A DNA stretch of 64,000 bases, taken from assembly GCA_010015745.1 (NCBI GenBank), contig ML978211.1, forward strand, positions 149,568 to 213,567. Direction: 5' to 3'. The position numbers were made by a program, and so were the translations under genes. Below, one piece after another: positions 1 through 12,127 of this stretch. The notes below the pieces were generated by a model. It was given only the letters and a program-made list of their open reading frames with translations. It made no database searches and was not told the origin of the DNA. How positions within the stretch are numbered: the stretch's first letter is position 1; every line of letters begins with the position of its first letter. This DNA comes from Setomelanomma holmii. Lineage: Eukaryota; Ascomycota; Dothideomycetes; Pleosporales; Phaeosphaeriaceae.

Positions 1-125
1 CGGATTCTCTTGTGAAAGTCATTGCCCTTTCGTTGAGTAGTGTGTGTGGAGTACCCCTCCGCCGAAGTCTCACCGACACGCTCCTCTCTTCTTCACATCT
101 TATCTGAGAGACCTTGGAAGCCGAT

Positions 126-1877
126 ATGGCGGACGAGAAGGATATCTACACCGCCTCGGCACCGCCTGTGGATCACGACCATGAGGATGACCACAAGCGT
201 GCTGCGGGTCGCGTCATTAACGATGCGCGCAAGGCTACTGATAAGGAGCGCAACATGACACTCCTCCAGGGCATCAAGCTCTACCCAAAAGCCATCGGAT
301 GGTCCGTCCTGATCAGTACCTGTATCGTCATGGAAGGCTACGATGTCTGTCTGCTCAACAACTTCTTCGGCTTCCCACAGTTCAAACGCAAGTACGGCGA
401 GATGTTGCCAGATGGGACGTACGAGATTCCTGCGCCGTGGCAGGCGGGTCTCAGTAACGGAGTCATTGTCGGCGAGATCATTGGATTGTTCATGAATGGT
501 TGGATTAGTGAGTCGATTGGGTATCGGTATACGGTCATGGGATGTCTGTTGTTGATTATTGGGTTTACTGCGATTTTCTTCACGGCGCAGACTGTGGTGC
601 ACTTGTTGGTTGCCGAGATCCTGTGCGGTATCCCGTGGGGTGTTTTCCAAACGCTCACGATTACCTACGCGAGTGAAGTCTGCCCGGTGGCGCTGCGTGG
701 ATACTGTAAGTTTTGATCCAGACTCTGGAGGAGTGCACACTAACTTGGAGCAGTGACTACCTATGTCAACTTCTGCTGGGGTTTGGGTCAAGTCATCGGT
801 ATCGGCGTGATTCGCTCCATGGTCAACCGAGACGACGAATGGTCGTACCGCATTCCATATGCGCTGCAATGGATGTGGCCTGTCCCCTTGATAATTGGTG
901 TCTTCCTCGCACCTGAGTCTCCATGGTGGCTCGTTCGCAAGGGCAGACTTGAAGACGCTAAGAAGTCTCTCCATCGTCTGACAAGCTTGAATCGGGAGAC
1001 CGACTTCGACGCAGATGAGACGGTTGCCATGATGGTACACACGACCGCTCTTGAGGAGCAAATCACCAAAGGCGCATCCTATCTTGACTGCTTTAAGGGC
1101 GTCGATCTCCGCCGTACTGAAGTAGTCTGCATGGCCTGGGCGATCCAGAATCTCAGCGGTAATGCCTTCTCTGGCTACAGTTCCTACTTCCTGCAACAAG
1201 CCGGTCTTGCTCCATCGACATCCTACGACTTCGCCATGGGCCAGTACGGGATCAACATGGCTGGCGTGTTCGGAGCCTGGTATCTCATGAAACTCGGCGT
1301 TGGTCGTCGAAGCCTCTATCTCTATGGACTTTGCGGTCTCTGCGCCATGCTCTTCGTCATGGGCTTCCTTGGCATTGGACCTGCTGACACTAAGGAGCAG
1401 CGCGCCATGGCCACCGGCGCTATGATGATCGTATGGGCCATGTTCTACCAACTCACCGTCGGCACCGTATGCTACTCTCTCGTCGCCGAACTGTCATCTC
1501 GTCGCCTGCAGATCAAGACCGTTGTGCTCGGCCGCAACCTGTACAACATCATCGGCATAATCACAGGCGTTTTGACGCCCTACATGTTGAACCCGGGCGC
1601 GTGGAACTGGGGCAACTTCGCTGGTCTCTTCTGGGCCGGTCTGTGCTTCCTCAGCATCATCTACACGTTCTTCCGCATGCCAGAGCCCCGGGGTCGCAGT
1701 TTCGCTGAGCTCGATTTGCTCTTTGAGAAGAGGGTGTCTGCGCGCAATTTTGCGAAGACGGAGGTTAACGTGTTTGAGGAGACGAATGTGGAGGGTACTG
1801 CTTTGTTCAACAAGTATGAGGAGAAGGTGTCGGATGTGGTGCGTTCGGAGTCGATATCTGGAACGAAGGCTGCGTGA
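126..1877 (+). CDS. MFS sugar transporter, alpha-glucoside permease type
   Basis: Proton-coupled sugar transporter of the plasma membrane, most like the fungal maltose/alpha-glucoside branch of the sugar porter family. Two exons, 126..705 and 754..1877, with a 48-base intron (donor GTAAGT, branch ACTAACT, acceptor GAGCAG); the joined codon gives Leu194 and the product is 567 residues, normal for the family. Visible family marks are an acidic and polar cytoplasmic N-terminus (about residues 1-45), about 12 hydrophobic segments, PESPWW near residue 247 after the sixth segment, a GRRSLYLYG motif in the second half, and PEPRGRSFAELDLLFE near the C-terminus, the usual PExxGR end motif. The first ATG in frame is at 126; an upstream TTG at 114 is not used as the start. 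Family assignment is firm; the substrate is inferred. Confidence 0.88.
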
Positions 1878-2074
1878 AGAGCTAACCGTAGAAAGGAACC
1901 TTTGGGAATTGGACGATAAATATAGTCAAGCTGTCCATCTAAGCATTGCGGTTCTAGTATATGATTTCAAGCGCACTTGCTACTGAAATCGTGTATGTTT
2001 GCACACTTGTCTAGTGAAGAATTGCATGTGTAGATCTTCAGAAGGCCTCCCCGAGAATGTCTCTGGCATGATCC

Positions 2075-2627
2075 TTATCGCGCGTATGTGGCATCATTCA
2101 AATTCCCGTGGATTTCGTATATCCATGCCGAGATGAGTTCGTAGTCCACGTTTTCGAGCAGGAGTTCCCACCAAGAGGCACCGTAGGACTTGCAGATAGC
2201 GCAGAACGGAAAAGCGATACTGATCAGTCCGAATGCGAGCGTAGACGCCTGTCCAAGATCCAGGATCGAACGATCAGACAGTTCAGTGATGGAAGGCCAC
2301 ATGCAGAAGTACAGAGGGAATATAGCGAAAGACGCTACGCAGGTCCAGGCAAGTAACCAAACGAGCAGCATGAAGAAGCAGACAACGAAGTCGAGAAAGC
2401 GACGGCGCAGTAGGCACGCGAAACCAATGCAGACCTGCATGAATGCTCCGACCGTCAGATATGACAGCCCGAAGAGCAGAGTTTCTAACAATCAAATCAA
2501 TCAATCCGTCCTAACATGATGTAGTAGAAGTTTAACTTCTAAGAGTAATGCTCTAACCTAGAGAAGCAAGTGGGGGCCCCACTAAATTGATTGTTGGAAA
2601 GTCTGTGCGTTCAAGTGCATCAGGCAT
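2075..2627 (-). CDS. Small hypothetical membrane protein
   Basis: Not recognised. The main exon (complement 2075..2484) codes for a very hydrophobic protein with about three to four membrane segments, then a soluble tail. It has no good ATG at its 5' end, but reading upstream gives an ATG at 2627 and a 70-base first exon (complement 2558..2627) that joins in frame across a 73-base GT-AG interval (2485..2557). The joined product is about 159 residues. The donor (GTTAGA) is weak, so the first exon is tentative. Without it, translation would have to start at an internal Met inside the first hydrophobic segment. Its 3' end faces the end of the sugar transporter about 200 bases away. Confidence 0.5.
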
Positions 2628-4038
2628 AAAGAAATGGTCAAGTTGCTTCGGATCTGGTGTTTGCGCATACTCGATGTTCGCATCTCTTCACTTTCACCAC
2701 GTCAAAAGTGCCGCACATTGACGTCGTCATCTTCACTTCCTCCTTCGCAGCCTCGATAAATGGACGCCTTGGCCTCATTCAAGACGCACACGAGCTTTTC
2801 AACTCGACGCAAACTTAATATTGTTTTCCGCCCGTACTTGGCTCCTCTTCTTCTGCTGCATCACCGCCTCGATCGCCCTCCGACCATGTCGACGACCCGC
2901 CTACGCCCTCAAACTCGACAGACTTCAGCTCTTACAATTTCAACCGAGTATGTTCATTTGTTTGTACCGCTCTAATCACCCGCTAATCAAACAAAGCATT
3001 CGGCGACCACCGACATCGACAGCGTACTAATGGAAACAACATCATTTCTGGTACGCAGGAGGCTACTCCGACACGGAGCGAGGTACAGTACAGGTGTATG
3101 CCCCTTTCTTGCGGTGGCCTTTGGGGACGGGAGCTGCAGGGAGGCCCTGCTGCCAAAATACTCTGCCTCAATTTGTGGACATGCCTGCGATATGGTGCTT
3201 GCCTCGTGCAGCCCGACAGACCGTATGGTCCATGGCGTCAGGCGATTGTTGCTTGGTTGCGTACCGGATCTAGTGGCTTGAACTACGTCCCAGCAGGTAG
3301 CCATCGAGGGCAAGTGAGGTGGAAGGAAAAATAAAGAACACGGCGCGGCCACCTCGAGTGCCTCTCGTAAGTCCAGCAATCTTCTCAATCCCATCAAGGA
3401 TCGGCCAGAGCTGACTATCTGTAGGAGGCGTGCGCTATCAGCAGCGGCGTCCACGGGCTTGTCCCAACCGCATCTCGCGCGTTCTTCTGATTGCGTCGCT
3501 GGCGTAATCCAGCGGTGGAGGAGCTCATGCGGTGGAATGTCTGTAGGGGGCCTAGGCAACCCAACTGCGCCAATCGACAACTTATAGCCAGGGGTAGTCG
3601 TAAGTTACGCACTCCATATTCTCGGGTCTTACTGACAGCTACCCAGGTACTGCAGCAGCAACCGTTGAGAGGCAACGTCCTCGTTCCATTCTCGAAAGGT
3701 CATTGTTCTTCGGTCCACGTTGGTAGCAGGTCTGCCAGTGGTATGCCGGGCTTTCTTGGAGAGACCAAACATATGGACAACATCGCTGAGAGGCTTGAGC
3801 CTACTGCAAATCCGCGCACGTGCTGTGCGGATAAGTCGTGCTGGTAGCTTGTCTGCCACTGACCAGGTTTTTCGTTGAGCTCCGCACCACTCGGGTCGGA
3901 CTTGAAGATGAACCGCAACATTATCGCTTCGAGCGATCGCCGATGGTAGTATGGCCACACGCTGTCATGTTCTCCTTGCTGTTCCCAGCATCAGTCATAA
4001 GAGAGCATGTTATCCCGCTGCTGGAATCTTTCATCGGC
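2628..4038. other. Intergenic, no gene recognised
   Basis: About 1.4 kb with many short open frames on both strands, none with a recognisable domain. A short plus-strand model is possible: an ATG at 2886, then a GTATGT...AAAG intron, then an open stretch to about 3334. It has low-complexity composition and no recognised motif, so it is not called. Confidence 0.4.
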
Positions 4039-5160
4039 TCAAAAGCAATATCTTAGACTTCTAAAGTGTCTGACGTAGGTATCTCGAGATACAGTCGGTA
4101 CCTTGTAGTTGCAGAACGTACTCCAGGACAGCCATCCTGCACTGGGCAAATTCGCTTCGGGTGCATCCTGCCAATGCTTGATTGGAGTTGCTCGGCAAAG
4201 CATTGGCTCAGCCCAAAGTCCCACTGCATTCAAGTAGACACCGTTCAAGGTCGACCAGAATGGCTGAGCCAATCGGCGCTTCTTCATCATTGGCATCGAA
4301 TGGCTCAAGCCAGTTGCTGGCCCCAACGTGTTCAAAGTTGTGTGAAATGCGTCCCGACACGTTTTGCAATTGAATGGGTCGTCGTTGCGCCATGGCCTTT
4401 GTCCAGTGTATTCGCAGTGTTTGTGAGCATAAACAGGCTTGAAGTGGTGGCGTTCGGCAAGAGCGAATTGGTACACGGTAACCATCTCATCCATTTCAGA
4501 GGCACTTAAACGATTGAAGGAAAGCCCCATAGGCTCCGGATGACTCGAAGTCAATTTCTAAGCGATCCGTGTAGTTGTAATACAAGACTTGGAAGAGCTT
4601 GAGCCGGTAAGATGCGCGGGTCATTCTGTACTTCTCCACTGAAGCGAGTTGAAGGGATGGCAGCACTACTCCAGGATCATAGCGGTGATACGCACGCTCG
4701 TAGGTATGTTCCGCATAAGCCTGAATGAGCGTTGTGACTTCGGCATCGATGACGCACAGTTTGCACAGGACTCCTAGTGCATCGTACTCGAGAAGATGGA
4801 TCTTGCGTTGACTTTCAGTATCGAGGTTCTTCTCCAGAAAGATGTTCATGTTGTCTGTAAAGGCCTTTGCGTAGATGCCAACGGGGTCGAAGGCGCAGAC
4901 CAAGCTGTATGTAGTCAACAACAAGTTGCGGAGTTGAAGTCCCATTGTGGCCATCACGCCTTGTAAGATACTTGTGGGTATCTGAGGTACATGTTTCTGG
5001 CGGGCAATGAGGCATGGGTAAAGTTTTGTAAAGGATGGAGATCCATGTTACACATTGTGAGGAGTTGTACGTCTGGCGTCAAGTCAGAGAAGGGGAACAA
5101 CACACCCAAATGTCCTTCACTTACACAGCGTGTCCAATCACGCGCCAACAAATACCACAT
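4039..5160 (-). pseudogene. Decayed F-box-like gene (broken frame)
   Basis: Three minus-strand open segments line up as one protein but lie in different frames. The first (about 4954..5160) has an F-box-like stretch, FSDLTPDVQLLTMCNMDLHP followed by NFTHAS. The second (4496..4957) continues with a leucine-rich segment (MGLQLRNLLLTTYSLV) and a helical region. The third (4039..4554) has Cys/His-containing sequence. Near 4978 one extra base is needed to pass from the first to the second frame and no intron fits. Near 4530 a GT-AG interval of only 40 bases could restore frame, shorter than other introns here. The layout resembles F-box-type proteins common in Dothideomycetes. It could also be a gene with unusual introns. 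Confidence 0.4.
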
Positions 5161-6925
5161 TTCAATGGGCCACCTCTCTCTTCCTCCGCTCGGCAGCTAA
5201 CCAAGACCAGACACCAACCAGTACTGCCATTACGACCGAAGTGAAAACTATTCAGGCTCTCGTCAGTTCGACCTTCTTCCTAACCTCCACCGTAAGGGAT
5301 GTCCAGTTTCCGCCGGACATGATTGTTGCTGAGGTGTAATCGTCGTTATCTGAAGTGAATCCCAACTTGTGCGGATAGCTCTGTTGCACCAAAGTGTAGC
5401 TAGTATTTACAGTCATATGTATTGCCATTCGAAAACTAGTGATCGTATGTGTTGCTGTTCTGGGGAGGAATGTAAGCTGCAGGGTATGGAGGCGGTGGTT
5501 GAGCTGCACCGTACGAGTGGACATTGTGATGATCCGACATCGCTTTCTGGATGTGCGAGGGTCGCTATTGAGGTCATGGTGGGGATTGTAAGCTATCTGA
5601 GGCAGTTGTATGAGGCTGTGTTGTGTCCATCGTGGACTGAGCATAAAGCAAGGGAGATTTAGCATTGCCACAAAACTTCACCGAAAACCTCCTCGAATGT
5701 GCCTCGCCAGGTCATTCATGTCCACGAATTTAGGGGGTATTCTGTTTTTGTTGCACGTGAGAGCGTACCTCGACTTCCACATCGCTTCAACGCCTGCGCT
5801 TTTTCACTCGCATATGCCGCACGGACCATTGTTCCAAAGACTTTCCGAGGTCACCTGCAGTCGAGCAGACATATAACGCCTCCTCTCATGCCCATCAACA
5901 AGAGACCCAAGGTTGCACTTACCAATTTATATCCAACCATACGCCTCCCGGGATTGGTTAGGGACGAAAGCCCGGTACAGCATGGTAGGAGCACGATAAC
6001 CCAACAGGCGGCAGTTGCCCCGAGCGGACAATCACAGCAGCCGAATCGTACACCTTCAGAGACTGTTGGTAGGTACAGATGTTCCAAGGCGTGGAGTCGC
6101 AAGATTATGAGCAGCAAGGACCAGCGGTCACAAAGCTGAAGCACCACTTGGCAATGTTTGGCGCCAAGCTCGCACTCCGTGGAGACGATGAAGCACAACA
6201 ACCGTACCGGAATGGTGGTCATGTTAGAATCCGGTTTGGGCTCCTAAGTTGTGACAGCCCCTCGATATACTTGCATGGAGGCCTATGGCTGCTAGATTGT
6301 GTCGAGAAGTTGGAAACGCTGATGCCAAGCCAGCATTTGATGGTTCCGCCCGAAGTCGATCCAGCCACTGATGGAAAGGCAGATCTCACCCCTTGCCCAC
6401 GTTCTTGACGCGATCTGGGACTATTTGATGGGCGCACTTATCTTATTCCCTCTCACACTTCGAGGCTGCGTTCAGCCAAGATCGCCACGTGCTGATCTGT
6501 GGCCTCATAAAGTCTGCCCGTCTCTAACGACGTGTGAATAGGGTGGGTTCGCCGTTCTCCCCGACTCCAGTCGCCGGTCACGCTATTCTCCGCTACAACA
6601 GCTCGTTGCGGCCTGGAGTGTGCACAATCGACGCACGATAGAAGCCCGTAATTTTTCCGAGGTCGAAAGTCGCGTCCCACCTGTTCTCGCACCCTCCAGC
6701 TTTCCTTCCTTGAGCGCTCATGCACCTCAAGAGAGCGCACGGGCCACTTTCATGAATCAAGAAGGTCAACATCGCTCACTGCACCTGCAGAAGATCGCGG
6801 CACGCCCATCTCAAACGCGAGGGTGTCGCTGGTAAGGGCTTACCACTCAAAGATCTACATTATAGCGCTTTTGTCGATATATTCAGCCATCACTAGCTTT
6901 AGTGGCTAGCCCAACAATTCCAATA
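5161..6925. other. Intergenic, upstream region of PMA1
   Basis: About 1.8 kb with short overlapping open frames in all six frames and none with a recognisable domain. The part next to PMA1 (about 6,450-6,925) is probably its promoter and 5' leader. PMA1 is among the most highly expressed fungal genes and a long upstream region would be ordinary. No repeat or RNA gene was seen. Confidence 0.4.
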
Positions 6926-9834
6926 ATGGCCGAATTACCGATACATGAAAGCTTACCCGACCGGACGAATGGGCTTCCCATTGCATCGGAGACCAATTTT
7001 CGATTCGAAAGTACAGGTGTGAATGGTTCTGACGCACGATATCACGAAAGGCATGACTTCGACGATAAGACGACAAACCAGACCCACTATCAGAACGATT
7101 TCGAGGAAGACGAGGAAGAGGAAGAAGATGACATAGACGCCTTGATCGATGAGCTCGAAAGCCAAGATGGTGGCAATGCGGACTACGAGGAAGAAGAAGC
7201 TGATCAGCCAGGTGGTATGCGCCTGGTCCCAGAAGAGCTGCTCATGACAGACACTCGAATGGGTCTCAACTCCGCTGAAGTGTTGCTGCGCCGCAAACAA
7301 TTTGGCTACAATCAAATGAAAGGTTCGCTGCCACGATGACGTGACTTGAGGCGCAGTGCTAATCCAAGGCAGAGGAAAAAGAGAACTTGATCGTAAAGTT
7401 TCTGATGTTCTTCGTTGGCCCGATCCAGTTCGTCATGGAAGCTGCCGCCATCCTTGCGGCTGGTCTTCAACACTGGGTCGACTTTGGTGTCATATGCGGA
7501 CTTCTCCTGCTGAATGCTTGCGTCGGGTTTATTCAAGAATATCAGGCGGGCAATATCGTGGACGAGCTGAAGAAGACGCTTGCGCTCAAGGCGACCGTAC
7601 TACGAGATGGAGCTCTTATCGAAATCGAAGCTCCCGAGGTCGTGCCTGGCGACATTTTACAAGTCGAAGAGGGCACTATTGTTCCTGCAGACGGTCGCAT
7701 TGTGACACAAGATGCCTTCCTCCAGGTCGACCAGTCAGCCATAACTGGCGAATCGCTTGCGGTGGACAAGCGTAGGGGCGACATCTGTTATGCAACATCT
7801 GCTGTGAAGCGGGGCGAAGCTTTTGTGGTCATCACAGCGACCGGCGACTCAACATTTGTTGGACGCGCAGCCTCTTTGGTATCTGGGACGACAGGCGTGA
7901 CTGGTCACTTCACACAGGTTCTGCACGACATAGGCTTGATCCTACTTGTTCTCGTCATTATAACGCTTCTGATTGTCTGGGTCAGCTCCTTCTACCGATC
8001 CAATGGCGTCATAAAAATACTCGAGTTCACTCTTGCCATCACTATCGTCGGTGTTCCAGTGGGTTTGCCAGCAGTCGTCACCACCACCATGGCTGTCGGT
8101 GCCGCATACCTGGCAAAGAAGAAAGCCATTGTGCAGAAGCTGTCTGCTATCGAGTCCCTTGCCGGTGTTGAGATACTTTGCTCCGACAAGACCGGCACGC
8201 TTACCAAAAACAAACTGTCTCTCGACGAACCCTACACTGTCGCTGGGGTTGAGCCAGACGATCTGATGCTTACCGCCTGTTTAGCCGCCTCCCGAAAGAA
8301 GAAGGGCATCGATGCCATCGACAAAGCTTTCCTCAAGGCCCTGAGATATTACCCACTGGCAAAGCGCGCCCTTGGTAGGTATAAGGTCATTAGGTTCAAT
8401 CCTTTCGATCCCGTCTCGAAGAAAGTTCAAGCTATTGTAGAGTCTCCTCAGGGCGAGCGCATAATATGTGTCAAAGGAGCACCTCTCTTCGTTCTACGGA
8501 CTGTCGAGGAAGATCACCTTGTTCCCGAGGCTATAACGGAGGCCTACAAGGCAAAGGTTCAGGAGTTTGCTTCACGTGGCTTTCGTTCGCTGGGGGTCGC
8601 TCGCAAGAGGGAGAATAGTTCCTGGGAGATTCTTGGTATCATGCCTTGCTCAGACCCTCCTCGTCACGACACATACCGTACCATCAACGAGGCAAAACAA
8701 CTGGGACTATCCATCAAGATGCTGACTGGCGATGCTGTTGGCATCGCTCGCGAAACTTCACGTCAACTCGGACTCGGTACCAACATCTTCGACGCCGAAA
8801 AGCTGGGTCTGGGCGGAGGTGGCGATATGCCAGGCTCTGAAGTCTATGATTTTGTCGTAGCAGCTGATGGTTTCGCCGAGGTCTTTCCACAGCACAAGTA
8901 CAAGGTGGTCGAGATCCTTCAACAGCGTGGCTATCTTGTTGCGATGACCGGCGATGGAGTGAACGATGCGCCATCTCTCAAGAAGGCAAACACTGGTATC
9001 GCTGTTGAGAACGCCTCCGATGCTGCTCGATCTGCGGCGGATATCGTCTTTCTCGCACCTGGACTTTCAGCTATTATTGATGCTCTCAAGACATCGCGGC
9101 AAATCTTTCATCGCATGTACGCATATGTCGTCTACCGAATCGCGCTGTCTCTTCACCTCGAAATCTTTCTAGGCCTATGGATCGCTATTCTCAATGAGTC
9201 ACTTAATCTGCAATTGGTCGTCTTCATAGCAATCTTTGCGGACATCGCAACGCTTGCAATTGCCTATGACAATGCACCGTACAGCAGAACTCCGGTCAAA
9301 TGGAATCTGCCAAAGCTTTGGGGCATGTCGATCCTGCTGGGTATCATCCTCGCTGCCGGTACCTGGATCACTCTCACCACCATGTTCCCGTATAGGGGCC
9401 TGGAACCTCAAGGTATCGAAGGCGGCATCGTGCAGAACTTTGGAAAGCTCGACCCCGTCCTCTTCCTCGAGATCACGTTGACCGAGAACTGGTTGATATT
9501 CATTACCCGGGCTCGCGGCCCCTTCTGGTCGTCGTTACCTTCCTGGCAGCTGACGACGGCCGTCCTGCTGGTCGATGTCCTCGCAACCTTATTCACAGTC
9601 TTCGGCTGGTTTGTTGGCGGCCAAACTTCTATAGTCGCTGTCGTCCGCGTCTGGATCTTCTCTTTCGGTGTTTTCTGCGTCATGGGTGGTGTATACTACC
9701 TCCTCCAGGACAGTCAAGGATTCGACAACCTTATGCACGGCAATAGTCCCAAGAAAGATCAGAAGCAACGGTCGCTGGAGGATTTCGTTGTTTCTCTTCA
9801 GCGCGTTTCGACACAGCATGAGAAGACGACATAG
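6926..9834 (+). CDS. PMA1: Plasma membrane H+-ATPase (P-type, P3A)
   Basis: Electrogenic proton pump that builds the membrane potential used by symporters such as the sugar transporter upstream. Two exons, 6926..7322 and 7373..9834, with a 50-base intron; the junction restores NQMKEEKENL exactly as in the family. Product 952 residues. The N-terminus is acidic (EEDEEEEEDDIDALIDELES), then come TGES of the actuator domain (about 257-260), the fourth membrane helix VGVPVGLPAV, the phosphorylated aspartate in CSDKTGT (Asp404), MLTGD, and the hinge TGDGVNDAP. The C-terminal regulatory tail ends RSLEDFVVSLQRVSTQHE, the site of glucose-dependent phosphorylation in yeast Pma1. Start chosen at the first ATG (6926); a GTG 24 bases upstream is in frame but not needed. 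No missing key residues. Confidence 0.97.
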
Positions 9835-10546
9835 CATGAGCGTGATTCTCTCGATTCAAGTGCTAAAACTCTTTCTGGAAAGTCAGCTAGCCCGCGGCGC
9901 AAGTGGCTTTAAGTTTTAGCCTGCAAGACCCAACGAGGGTGCTCGAGCAGTCTTTTAATCTGCATTATTGGCGTTGTGTACATCCAGGATCTGCCAGTCT
10001 AAATGTATAGCCATTAGCTCTCGACTGAGTGGTGACGGTGCCTCACTAAAGTGTCCTGATGTGGGCTGTGGATAAGTCGCACAATCCGCTCGGCGATCCG
10101 TAACTTCCAGAGGGTATTCTCAGAGGGCCCTTTGACCGTTAGAGTAGCCAGAGAAATGCATTAATTAAGGCCAAGAACCTTGGTAGTCTAATTCGGGCCT
10201 AAGCGTTGAGGAGCGTAAGCACGACTGGGCGAAGCCGTCTTACTGCAGCTGTGTTGCATGCATCATTCTAGTTACTGATACTGTGGTAAGAATATCATGT
10301 CTCAATAACAAACGTATCTGCAACATGCTTTCCTCACTACAAGGTGCCGTGATGCATTCGACCGGAAGCTGCAATGACGTTATCGCCTCCCCCACCTTCG
10401 GCTTCGCGACGCGGTCCGCTGCATCGACTACCGTTCTGTGGGAAACTTCCTCGCTTCGTTCCCTTCAATTCTAGCAACCAATCTTTGGCTCTCCCCTAAA
10501 CCCAAATATAAATCACTTACCGGCCCAAGTACACCAATTAGCAAGA
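9835..10546. other. Intergenic, PMA1 3' side and reductase promoter
   Basis: About 0.7 kb without a recognisable gene. The right end carries a TATA-like element 40 bases before the reductase start and CT-rich tracts. Confidence 0.5.
10507..10513 (+). promoter_or_regulatory. TATA-like element before the aldo-keto reductase
   Basis: TATAAAT about 34 bases before the start codon at 10547. The short distance would leave almost no 5' leader, so the role is an inference from sequence alone. Confidence 0.3.
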
Positions 10547-11563
10547 ATGGCAGGACTCGACCTCACCATCCCCAAGCTCAAGCTGAATGATGACACCTCA
10601 ATTCCCATGCTTGGATATGGCACGGGAACAGCATGGTACAAGACTGGTGACGAGAGCAAGATTGATCAGGCTGTTATCGATGCGATCAAGATTGCGATCA
10701 AGCTCGGCTATACACATCTTGATGGCGCCGAGAGTGCGTTCCATCTACTAACACACCTCTTTCAGGCATGTCAAGCCAAGACGGGTTCTGACAGATATTC
10801 ACAGTGTACAAGACCGAGTCAGAGCTCGGCACTGGCATCAAAGAGAGTGGTGTAGCGCGAGACAAGCTGTTTGTCACAGCCAAAGTGGACAAGGGTAACA
10901 TGAACGATATCGAGGGTGCGATCAAGACGAGCCTGAAGAAGTTGCAACTCGATTATATTGACCTGTGAGCACTTCTCATCCCTAACATCGTGTATGTCCC
11001 TACTGACGGAATCCAGCTATCTGATCCATCAACCTTATTTCACCGAGTCTGAAGCTGATCTGCAAAAGGCGTGGGCAGCAATGGAAGCCGTACAGCAAGC
11101 CGGACTCGCCAAATCAATCGGTGTCTCGAACTACCTTCCGGCTCACCTCAACGCTATTCTCAAGACCGCCAAGGTCGTGCCTTCGGTCAACCAGATCGAG
11201 TTCCATCCTTACCTCCAGCGCACGGAGTTGCTCGCTTTTCACAAGAAGCACGGCATCGCCACCACAGCCTACGGTCCACTGACCGCAGCCACCAAAGCGA
11301 AGCCAGGCCCAGTAGACGAGTACGTGGGAGCTTTGACGAAGAAGTACGCAGTCAGCGAGAACGAAATCTTCCTTAGGTGGTGCATCGACCAGGACATTGT
11401 GCCCATCACCACGAGTTCGAAGGAGCAGCGCTTGAGCGATTACTTGAGAGCTGCGACATTCAAGCTCACGCCTGCTGAAGTCAAGCAGATCAACGAATTG
11501 GGCGATCAGAAACACTTCCGGGGGTTCTGGCAGAAGTACTATGATGAGAAGGATAGGACATAG
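10547..11563 (+). CDS. Aldo-keto reductase
   Basis: Cytosolic NAD(P)H-dependent carbonyl reductase of the AKR superfamily. Three exons: 10547..10733, 10805..10964 and 11017..11563, with introns of 71 and 52 bases that keep frame; 297 residues, usual for the family. The catalytic tetrad is complete: Asp59 (HLDGAEMY), Tyr64, Lys89 (VTAKVD) and His120 (LIHQPY). Family signatures IGVSNYLPAHL and QIEFHPYLQ follow, and a loop ITTSSKEQRL near the C-terminus is where the cofactor phosphate is usually bound. Closest in style to fungal AKR3-type enzymes; the natural substrate cannot be told. The second intron interrupts the codon before the active-site histidine. Confidence 0.92.
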
Positions 11564-12127
11564 ATGAGACATGAAGCAGCAGGGTTCTGACAAGTCTCTG
11601 TCAACGCCTACTACATAGGACAAGCAAACCTACAACACACAATGAGAGTGCATTCATGCGCCCAGGCTAGCTTGGTCTCCTGACTTGATGAGCAAACTTG
11701 AGGTGAGACCTAAATGCTTGCGGTGAATGATGGTCATATGTAGTGCTCAGCCTTGTGCTCATATCTCTACCGAGTGTTATATGTCTAACATTCGACCTTG
11801 AATTCACTCTGTATTGAGCCATGGAAGGAAGGCGCAATCGAAGTCAAGGCAGGCGCACGGGCCAACCAAAAAGCACGCTAACACACCATGAACTTTTGAG
11901 GTGCACACTCACGACCTTCTACACCACCATCATCACGCCCTAACCTCCAACTAATCTCGCCCTCGTACACACGGGTCATTGCTTCGGCTCGCCTAGCTGC
12001 CTATCTTATCGATTGCGAAGGTGTATTACGCGCCCCTTTGCGCTGTTCATTGCGTGCCAGCCTCATACGACCCCCTCGATAAGAGCAGACACCACCCGCG
12101 CGACCCAAGCGCGGCCTACTCGTCGCA
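11564..12127. other. Intergenic between reductase and CUS1
   Basis: About 0.56 kb with no gene recognised; it should contain the reductase 3' UTR and the CUS1 promoter. Confidence 0.5.

Noticed and set aside
93..1451. Minus-strand open frame of 452 codons
   Set aside because: It lies entirely antisense to the well-supported sugar transporter, has no hydrophobic or domain structure of its own, and reflects the codon bias of the real gene.
2987..3580. Minus-strand open frame of 197 codons
   Set aside because: No recognisable domain, low-complexity composition, and competing frames of similar quality on the other strand.
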